From assembly GCF_018294505.1 (NCBI RefSeq), contig NC_057809.1, positions 509,992,741 to 510,056,740 on the forward strand: a stretch of 64,000 nt of DNA, given 5' to 3'. Of the stretch, positions 55,951 through 64,000 are shown piece after piece (position 1 is the first letter of the stretch; each line of letters begins with the position of its first letter). Origin of the DNA: Triticum aestivum (Eukaryota; Streptophyta; Magnoliopsida; Poales; Poaceae). The position numbers and the translations under genes are program-made. The notes beneath the pieces are model-generated. The model made no database searches, was not told where the DNA came from, and was given only the letters and a program-made list of their open reading frames with translations.

Positions 55951-58900
55951 TTGGTGCCCATCGTGGGGCTATTGCACGATGGTTTCGAGTTCTTGAAGGG
56001 CAGCTTCGATGGACTGAAGGGATACGCTGTGGGCCGGATGACGAAGAGTCGCCGCGGCAAGCTCTATATCGACAACGCAGGATGGGGTCCCGAGGCTGAT
56101 TCAATCGAATACGGGTACCGGGTCCCCTTTGGTGGGATTCACGTCTTCATCGGCAAGATTGGCGAACCGGCCCCCGAGCCGGACACCTGCACCGACATCA
56201 TCGAGATGGCTCAGCATGCAAACTCTTCACGGTTCAGCCTGAGGCAAGGCATGTTTTCATAGGTGTCGTCCATGGTTCCAGGTACGAGGAGGAACCGGTC
56301 TCTGATGGAGAAACCGTAGTCCGCAGTGGTGACAAGTCTTCTGGAGAAACCGAATCGCTTTACCAGTTGTACGACGGCCGGATTGAGGGAGGATCTGAGG
56401 GCAACAATATTCCGGATTCCCCCGGTCTGCCAAACCAGGCCGTTGTCTTCATGGCCGGCACACGGCCGGCGCCTCATTCATCTACCACCGCAGCAGTGCT
56501 CTTCGGTTCAGCGACGGCCATGCCAGCAGGGGCAGGAAGCTCGGCGCCGCCTCCAGCCCAAGTCTTGTCTGATTTGTTTGACGCTCTAGCGGCACTAATG
56601 TCCGCGGAGGTAGACGCAGCAGCCAGGGATCAACATGATGCGGAGATTCTAAAAGTGAAAGATCAGATAGCCCAGGCTAAAGCGGACCTGGCAGCAGAGA
56701 ACGCCAGGATGGCCACAGAGCGGGCCGAGTTGGAAGCACAGGCTTATCGGATTAGACTGGATCAGAATGCCTCAGAAGAGGTCATGAGAAGAAGGTACTG
56801 CTCACGCCTCCTGTTGGTTTATGAGCCGCAAAATCTTTTCAACACGCCAGGTGTAGGAGCTGGTAACCAACCCGCGCCAAACCGGGCGGAGGCACCGGAA
56901 GCAGGAGCGTCGGTTCAACCACGCGCAACAGACCTGCCTCGCCAGAACAACGTGGTAACATCAACGCCGCCCGGGCATTATTCCAGCCCGTTGGATAATA
57001 TTGTGGCCGCCGCTTCATGCCTGGCGGCCCTCCCAACCGATGGCGAGTCACCAGTTGCAGTGGAAGCGCGTCAGGCCAGGGATCTCCTTCAGATAGCACT
57101 GAATCAACAGCAAGCGTATTCACACAGCCGTGAGAGGATTCATTCCACTCCCCGTCCAAGCCGGAGTTATAGAATACACGTGGAAGACGAACCGGCCGTG
57201 TCTAGTAGCGCACGCCACCGAAATTCGCCGCAGGAGAACAACCCGGCCGGGGGAGGTGCTAATGCGCAAGATGTGGTAGACCACGGCCGCGCACGACGGG
57301 AGGCCGAGTTGACAGCTCGACACGAAGCACGACATCATACTCCGGTTCACCCCACTGCCTCCATGGAGCCAGGGGTAATGTTCAGTTCCCTAGGGGTACC
57401 ATGTTTAACTCCCGCATTGCGTAATGTGCGATTGCCCAAGGATTTCAAGGGACCTCGTAAGGTACCAAATTACACCGCCGATTTTCAGCCAGAGGCATGG
57501 GTGGAGAGCTATGAGATGGTAATGGAGATGCTAGATGTGGATGAGGCGATTTGTGCTAAATATTTCACCATGATGCTGGAAGGAACAACTCGCACTTGGT
57601 TGAAGAGGTTGCCAACCAACTCTATCGACTCATGGGCCGAATTAAAGCGCTGGTTTATCCAGAACTTCAAGGATATGTGCAAGCAGCCGATGTCAATTGT
57701 AGATCCGGCCGCTTGTGTCCAAGAGGAAGGGGAGTCCACGACCCATCGGGTTAAACGAGTCTCGACGATTTTGCATTCGTCAGATCGTATTAATGCAGAC
57801 ACCGTCGTATTAACGTTAGAGGGAAATTGCCGTTTCAAGCCGTTGAAACAGAAGTTGGGAAGGCCCAAACGTCATTGCAACGACATGTCAACACTCATGG
57901 CCGCTTTAGTTAAGTATGCCGATTCAGATAATACCAAGGATCCGGATTCAGAGGAGGACAAACCGGAGAAGGGAAAGAAGAACGACAGTGCAAAAGGGCA
58001 GCACCACAACCAAGGGGCCATGGGAATAACAGTAAGCGTAAAGCGGATAATTCAGATTTGGTGGCTAACACAAATATGCAGTGCCGCAAAGGTAAACTGC
58101 CCCAGCACGGTGGAGGGATGAATCTGGAGTGTTTGTTAAACCAGCCCTGCCCGAAGCATGGGACCAAGGAGGCCCCTTCCACACATATTTGGAAAGATTG
58201 TCACATAATGATGGAGTTCAAAAATTCTGATTTATACCGGTATGATCAGGATCCCCCGGGCGGTTCAGGCCCAGGTTTCCATGGGGGCGGCGGTTCAAGC
58301 TCTGGATTTCAGAACAACCAGGGCCATCAGAACAACCATGGTAATAACCAGCAGAATAACCAAGGGAATCAGCAACAGTCAGGTTACCAGAGTCACCCCA
58401 AGGAGTTGAACAGCGGACAGTATCATGTGTTCACTATCAGCCTGTGCAAGCGGGATCAGAAACTTCACAAGAGGGCAGTCAATACCGTTGAACCGGCCGT
58501 ACCACATTATCTATGATGGTCGGAGCAGCCTATTGTGTGGAGCAGAGAGGATCACCCGCCCCGGGTTGACAATCCGGGCCAACTAGCCTTGGTGGTAGCG
58601 CCTCAGGTGGGGGGCTATAAGTTTACCAAGGTTCTGATGGATGGAGGGAGCAGTATCAACATCCTGTACCATGAGACTTTCCGTCGCATGGGTTTGACGG
58701 ATAAGAATCTTAAACCGTCAAACACTATTTTTCATGGTGTGGTACTAGGTAAATCGGCCTACCCTGTGGGAAAGATTGCTTTGGAAGTTGTGTTTGGAGA
58801 TGAGCTTGATTCCAGGTCTGAGACTTTGACCTTTGAGGTGGTGAAAATCCAGAGTCCATATCACGTGCTATTTGGACGGCCGGCTTATGCGAAATTCATG

Positions 58901-59218
58901 GCGAGACCCTGTTATGTCTATCTACAGCTCAAAATGCCAGGTTATAAGGGGACGATCACAATACATGGCAGTCGAAGGATTGCCTTAGATTGCGAGGAAG
59001 GTGAAGCGGCCTATGCTGAATCAGTTTGTGCCACAGAAGAGCTGGAATTCTATAAGGACAATGTTGATCCGGCGGACATGACCCCTCTGAAGAAACCTAC
59101 GACGAAGCATGACCCGGCCCTGACGTTCAAACCGGCTAGTGAGACTAAACTCCTTGACTTCGTCCCTGGTGATTCATCCAAGCAGTTTAGTATCAGTACA
59201 AATCTGGATCCGAAATAG
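55951..59218 (+). pseudogene. Gypsy gag and protease, two frameshifts and two stops
   Basis: An N-terminal piece (55951-56262; GYAVGRMTKSRRGKLYIDNA, DIIEMAQHANSSRFSLRQG) shifts frame near 56250. The main piece then runs to about 58023: an Ala-rich coiled coil (about 56630-56790), then Retrotrans_gag (YEMVMEMLDVDEAICAKYF, WLKRLPTNSIDSWAELKRWF). A second shift near 58023 leads to 58058-58516, with a Cys/His cluster (CLLNQPCPKHGTK, HIWKDCH) and a Gly/Asn/Gln-rich linker. A TGA at 58514 precedes the protease (58535-59218), with active site VLMDGGSSINILY and partner VLFGRPAYAKF. A TAG at 59216-59218 separates it from the polymerase, which continues in the same frame. Normally one polyprotein would span all of this. 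Confidence 0.85.
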
Positions 59219-62200
59219 GAAAGCACGCTCATCGAGTTCATCCGTGAGAACCGGGACATCTTTGCATGGAATTCTTCTGACATGCCAGGTGTACCGAGGG
59301 AACTCGCTAAGCACACTCTAAATATTGATCCTAAGTTTAAACCGGTCAAGCAGTACCTTCGCCGCTTTAACAAAGAAAGATGCAAGGCCATTGGCGAAGA
59401 GGTAGCCCGGCTACTGGCAGCTGGGTTTATTGTCAAAGTATTTCATCTCGAATGGTTGGCTAATCCGGTGCTTGTTCTTAAGAAAAACGGCACTTGGCGT
59501 ATGTGTGTGGACTACACTGATTTGAATAAAGCTTGCCCGGCAGATCCTTTCGCTCTCCCGCGTATTGATCAAATCATTGATGCAACGACGGGTTGTGAGC
59601 GCCTGAGTTTTCTGGATGCTTATTCAGGTTATCATCAGATTAAGATGGCAGTTAAAGACCAGGAGAAGACAGCCTTCATCACTCCCTTTGGAGCCTTCTG
59701 CTATGTTTCTATGCCCTTTGGGCTCAAGAGTGCCCAAGCAACCTACCAGCGTTGTGTGCAAAATTGTCTTCAAAATCAGATCGGGCGTAATGTTCATGCC
59801 TATGTGGATGATATTGTGGTGAAATCCAGGAAGCAGGAAACCCTGATAAATGATCTCAAGGAGACGTTTGACAATCTTCGGGTTTACAAAATGATGCTCA
59901 ACTCAGACAAATGTGTTTTTGGTGTTCCGGCAGGCAAACTCTTGGGTTTTCTTGTGTCTAACAGAGGTATTGAGGCAAATCCGGAAAAGATCAAAGCAAT
60001 CACATCCTTGGCTAAACCGGCATGTATCAATGATGTTCAGCGTCTGGCAGGCCGGATTGCAGCCCTCAGCCGATTTATCAGCCGTTTGGGAGAGAAGGCG
60101 ATTCCCCTGTATCAGATGTTGAAGAAAACAGATAAATTCGTCCGGAGTGACGCCGCTGATGCGGCATTCGAGGAGTTGAAGTGGCAGCTAGCTGAACCGC
60201 CAGTCCTCGCTGCTCTAGTTGATAATGAACCTCTACTGTTGTACGTGGATGCCAATGCCCGAGCGGCTAGTGTGGCGATTGTGGTTGAGCGTAAGGAGGT
60301 TGGGAAAGAATATCCGGTTCAACGACCTGTTTATTATATCAGTGAAGTAATGATCAAATCAAAGCAAAGATATCCGCATTGGCAGAAGCTAGTGTATGGA
60401 GTTTTCATGGCAAGTAGGAAACTCAAGCAATATTTTCAAGGCCATCCTATTACAGTGGTTAGTTCTGCTCCCTTGGGTGATATAATCCAGAATAGAGAGG
60501 CAACTGGCCGGGTTGCGAAGTGGGCGATCGAGCTTGGTCCCCATGGTTTGAAATATACACCCCGAACAGCCATCAAATCTCAGGCGCTTGTGGACTTCAT
60601 CAATGATTGGACCGAGTTACAGGCACCAGAAGACAAACTGGATAATACATACTGGACCATTCACTTTGATGGATCCAGGCAGCTGGAAGGCTCGGGGGCT
60701 GGAGTTGTCCTCACTTCCCCTCGAGGAGATAAGATTTGTTATGTTCTCCGCTTAATGTTTCCTTGTACCAACAATGCAACAGAGTACGAGGCCTTGCTCC
60801 ACGGTCTTCGTATATCTAAGGAAATGAACTTAAGCCGGGTTCGATGCTTTGGAGATTTGGATCTAGTGGCTCAGCAAGTTTCGGGTACTTGGGATTCTAA
60901 GGATCCGCTCATGGCGGCTTATAGGCGTGAGGTGGATATTGTAGCAGGTTACTTTAAGGGTTATCAGGTGGAGCACATCAACCGGCGCAAGAATGAAGCA
61001 GCAGATGCTCTAAGCCGACTGGGATCTCAGCGTAAACTGGTACCACCTAATACCTTTCTAGATATCTTGCATAACCCATCTGTAAAGTTGCCTACAGAGG
61101 AGGATTTAGCTATTCCAGATTCGGAGGCCCAGTTGGTAGCCGTTTTACATGCCACTCCGGATTGGACGGTTCCATATTTGGCGTATGTGAACTGGGGCGA
61201 ATTACCAGAAGACGAGCTTTTCGCCAGGCAGATAGTCCGGCGGTCCAAGTCTATGGTTGTTCACAATGGAGAGTTGCATTGTTCTAGCGTTTTAGGCATA
61301 TTCCAACGTTGTGTTTCTCCTGAAGAAGGACAAGAGATTCTACGGGAAATCCATGAAGGGGATTGCGGTCATCATGCCGGCTCAAAGTCCTTGGTCGCTA
61401 AAGCTTTCCGACACAGGTACTACTGCTTGACAACTCATTCTGATGCGAAAGACTTGGTAAAGCGGTGTGATGCTTGTCAGAAATTTTCACGTCGAGCTCA
61501 TGTTCCTACTCAGGAGTCATGCATGATCCCCATCACTTGGTCGTTTGCTACTTGGGGGCTTGATATGGTTGGACCCTTTAAGCGTTCTAAGGACAAGAAG
61601 ACCCACCTGTTGGTGGCGGTTGACAAGTTCACCAAGTGGGTTGAAGTGGAGCCCGTCAGTAAATGTGATGCAGCCACAGCGGTTCAATTTCTCAAAAAGA
61701 TTATTTTCCGTTTCGGTTTTCCACATAGCATCATCACAGATAATGGTACGAACCTTTCTAAAGGTGAGATGGAGGAGTTCTGCCAACGAGAGCACATCCG
61801 GCTTGATGTAGCGTCCGTGGCTCACCCCTAGTCTAATGGTCAAGCTGAGAGGGCGAATCAAGAAATCCTGAAGGGTATCAAGCCTCGGCTCATGGTCCCT
61901 TTGAAGCAGACGCCGGGTTGTTGAGTGGAGGAATTACCATCTGTGTTATGGAGCATAAATACCACCCCAAACCGATCTATGGGATATACACCCTTTTTCT
62001 TGGTTTATGGAGCTGAGGCTGTCCTCCCAAGTGATATTCGTCATGACTCACCCCAGGTCGTGAATTATGTTGAAGCGGACGACGAGCAAGCACGCCAAGA
62101 GGCGCTGGACCTGTTAGATGAGAAGCGAGACATGGCTTTGGCTCAGTCGACGGTTTATCAACAAGACCCGCGGCGTTATCACAGCCGCCGGGTTAAGACA

Positions 62201-62416
62201 AGAACCTTTCAAGAAGGCGATTTGGTACTTCGGCTCATTCAAGACCAGACGGATATGCACAAGTTATCCCCACCTTGGGAAGGACCTTTTGTGGTCAGCA
62301 AGAATCCACACAACGGATCATACTACCTCATTGACGTTCGAGAAGACTCACGTAGCTCTGAGGAGGAGATCCGGCGGCCATGGGGCATAGCTCTCCTACG
62401 GCCTTATTACACTTGA
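59219..62416 (+). pseudogene. Gypsy polymerase: RT, RNase H, second RNase H, integrase
   Basis: In frame with the protease after the stop at 59218. Reverse transcriptase: WRMCVDYTDLNKACPADPF (59494), LDAYSGYHQIKM, FGLKSAQATYQR, catalytic YVDD near 59801. The connected RNase H follows (LLLYVDANARAASVAIVV near 60234). A second RNase H domain (WTIHFDGSRQLEGSGAGVVL at 60654, CTNNATEYEALLHGLRI, HINRRKNEAADALSRLG) is the archaeal-type extra domain known from the Tat lineage. Integrase: zinc-binding HEGDCGHHAG and CDACQKF (61350-61484), then WGLDMVGPF, IITDNGT and, after the TAG at 61829, the Glu-containing AERANQE. A TGA at 61921 follows; the frame then runs to 62416 with the GKLS-like tail (LSPPWEGPFVVSK). 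Only two internal stops in about 1060 codons and no frameshift. Confidence 0.92.
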
Positions 62417-63679
62417 AGCCACAGGCTTTTCATATGTACATATTTCAACAATGTATATATTATGATCAATATAATAAACCGGCATCCTTGCTATCAAGCA
62501 GGACCTCCGCCGTTTTTCCTTCAAATATCTGTTAACTTGGGGGCTTCCTGTTCAAACATAGGTGTATTCACCAAAGAGAACATGGCGTTATTACCCTCTT
62601 GATACGGCGATCATGCCACAACAAAGCTTGGGAGCTTCACACCCAAGGGGCCAAAGAGAGTCTTGTTGCTACGCACAACTCAAACATAGGCACCCATTGA
62701 GCACAGCTCACAAAGTTACTTGGGGGCTCTTTGTGTCAAATACCAAAGAGTTTGAAAGGACCCTTGTAGCCGGGTATCGACCCACGGCTTGGAAGCCTGG
62801 TGTATTCACCTAAAACCCCGGGTTAACCTGCCTTCATCAAGTAAGCCACTCCTATCCAGGTAATCCTGGCACGACCCATCGAATGTTTGACAGTTACTCT
62901 CATTGAGACCCTGAACTTGTCAAAGTTAAAACGATGATTGGTTAGTTGGAGGGCCATCTTAAAAGGCTTTGACAAAATGGTTTAACTCAGTGGCCTGGCA
63001 GCCCATGGAAAGCCTCGATTTGGGCCTGGCAGCCCTTGAAAAGCCTCGACTACGGTTTTTTGTTTGCTTTTTTTTGCTGAGTTTTTGTTTTCCGTGAGGT
63101 CTACGTTAAACCGGATTTTTTTAAACCCGGCATGGCTTATGGATCTTCTGTTAAAGTATACAATTAAAGGTAATCCGGCATCCTTCAAAACCGGTCTGGC
63201 TTTGACACTTTGTCTCCAGCAATCGGCCGGTGTTCATCACAACCCGGTTCTATATCATATATATATGCCAACATGGCATGGTGGAAGCTGGGTTGTCACC
63301 TTTCTTCACATCACAATTGGTAAACCAACAGCAATGTTTTCTATCACAGATTTTCCTTATGCAGGCACAGGGATTGCATAATATTGTAAAAATACATAAA
63401 GCAGTACTGAAATTCTCATGACAAATCAACGCAAAGTGTATCCTGCTACACAAGGGCAACGGATCAAAGTATTTTCACTAGCTTATTACAAGGCGCTTGA
63501 AGGCCCAAAATATGGTGTTTCTAGCAGAACAAGGTTTATGGAGCATCACTCTGATTGCCGGATTAAGTCTCATTACCATGTTGATGCGAAGCTGATGGAT
63601 CATCTGGCGTCGGCTCAGCCTCCTCCTCCCCACCTAGTGGCTAGAAGTTGGTAGTGGTCCAGTCAATCTGGGTTAAGGC
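62417..63679. other. 3' region of the Gypsy element, no frame
   Basis: Non-coding on the plus strand, with repeated GGGGGCTTC- and ACTTGGGGGCT-type phrases and words shared within the element (AAACCGGCATCC). It separates the polymerase from the antisense gene. It probably contains 3' untranslated sequence of both. Confidence 0.6.
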
Positions 63680-64000
63680 CTAAAAGATAGCTTCTTCACT
63701 GATAAGTTCTGACGGATCAATGTCAGGGGCATAAGTGTGCTTACGGATTCCTGGAATAAGATTTTGCGCCTCCGGAATGACAGGGTTAACCCGTTTGTTG
63801 TTGGCATCATAATAAGACTGGTGAACCGTCAAGTTAGCATCTTCTGCCAGCTGACTCGCCAGAGGACGCATTTCCCTTGTCGCCCTTTTAAGGGTTGCAT
63901 CATCGAAATCTGCTCCGTTTTCTTGTGTGCTTGGAAAGCCTTTGGCAAGGTCAACCCGATCCAAATCAGCTATCCACGCTTTGGCTCGGGTAAGTGCCAA
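63680..64000 (-). pseudogene. Antisense passenger gene of the Tat-like element, C-terminal part, partial
   Basis: Minus-strand frame of at least 106 codons that runs off the window, antisense to gag-pol. Readable segments are AKAWIADLDRVDLAKGFPST, DATLKRATREMRPLASQLAE and VNPVIPEAQNLIPGIRKHTY. The TAG at 63680 is followed in the same frame by ALTQIDWTTTNF, so it looks like a premature stop a few residues before the normal end. Position and orientation match the antisense gene at 44783-47837 in the minus-strand element, though I cannot align the two directly from the parts seen. Function unknown. Confidence 0.6.

Larger units (their letters stand above)
55424..64000 (+). mobile_element. Tat/Retand-like Gypsy element, right end outside the window
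   Basis: 5' LTR (55424-55949), primer binding region, gag-protease, polymerase with two RNase H domains, a long 3' region and an antisense gene entering from the right. The left insertion site is within Copia gag; the five bases before it are CCTCT, the expected target duplication. The right LTR is beyond 64000. Confidence 0.88.

Noticed and set aside
1..64000. CRISPR array, phage or bacterial operon
   Set aside because: No spacer-repeat pattern, ribosome binding sites or operon layout; all signals are plant nuclear.

Overview
The window reads as nuclear DNA from a Triticeae grass (wheat, goatgrass or barley group). Three LTRs start with the Angela/BARE/WIS signature GAAATATGCCCTAGAGG, Gypsy elements of Triticeae type are nested into them, and the left third carries typical grass DNA transposons and small plant genes with TATA boxes and short GT-AG introns. 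There is no bacterial, organellar or CRISPR signal. Family names (Angela, Sabrina-like, Tat/Retand-like) come from recognised motifs, not from a database search.

Left part (1-25,000): low-copy-looking DNA with DNA transposons. It holds an unrecognised small gene (1129-1536, minus); a MuDR-like transposase gene with three exons and one frameshift (3040-6264, minus); a decayed hAT/TTF-type transposase (8020-9830, plus); two paralogous small one-finger zinc-finger genes with an ALGGH core (11389-11826 and 17573-18047, both minus, each with a TATA box); the end of a CACTA element with a relic of a Ulp1-like protease gene (12967-13910); a PIF/Harbinger deletion derivative (14458-15810); a decayed Stowaway-like MITE (20416-20655); and several repeat clusters. 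The two zinc-finger genes are the best candidates for host genes with a cellular role.

Right part (25,000-64,000): nested LTR retrotransposons. An Angela-type Copia element (LTR 25128-26857, gag-pol 36210-39656, LTR 39657-41375) is split by a younger Sabrina-like Gypsy element (27882-35994, target duplication GATAT) that keeps an intact 691-codon gag-protease frame but has no polymerase. Copia internal sequence lies on both sides of the LTR at 39657 and again of the LTR at 52089, which points to recombination between elements. Between them lie an Athila-ORF1-like fragment (42259-43754) and a minus-strand Gypsy element (43755 to about 51838) that lost its polymerase. From 55424 to the window end runs a plus-strand Tat/Retand-like Gypsy element with gag, protease, reverse transcriptase, two RNase H domains and integrase, interrupted by four stops and two frameshifts.

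The most interesting feature is the gene carried antisense inside the two Tat-like elements. In the minus-strand element it lies on the plus strand (44783-47837) and is broken by five plausible GT-AG introns; in the plus-strand element its C-terminal end appears on the minus strand (63680-64000). Introns in this orientation survive retrotransposition because the genomic RNA carries them as reverse complement, so the arrangement suggests an independently transcribed passenger gene.
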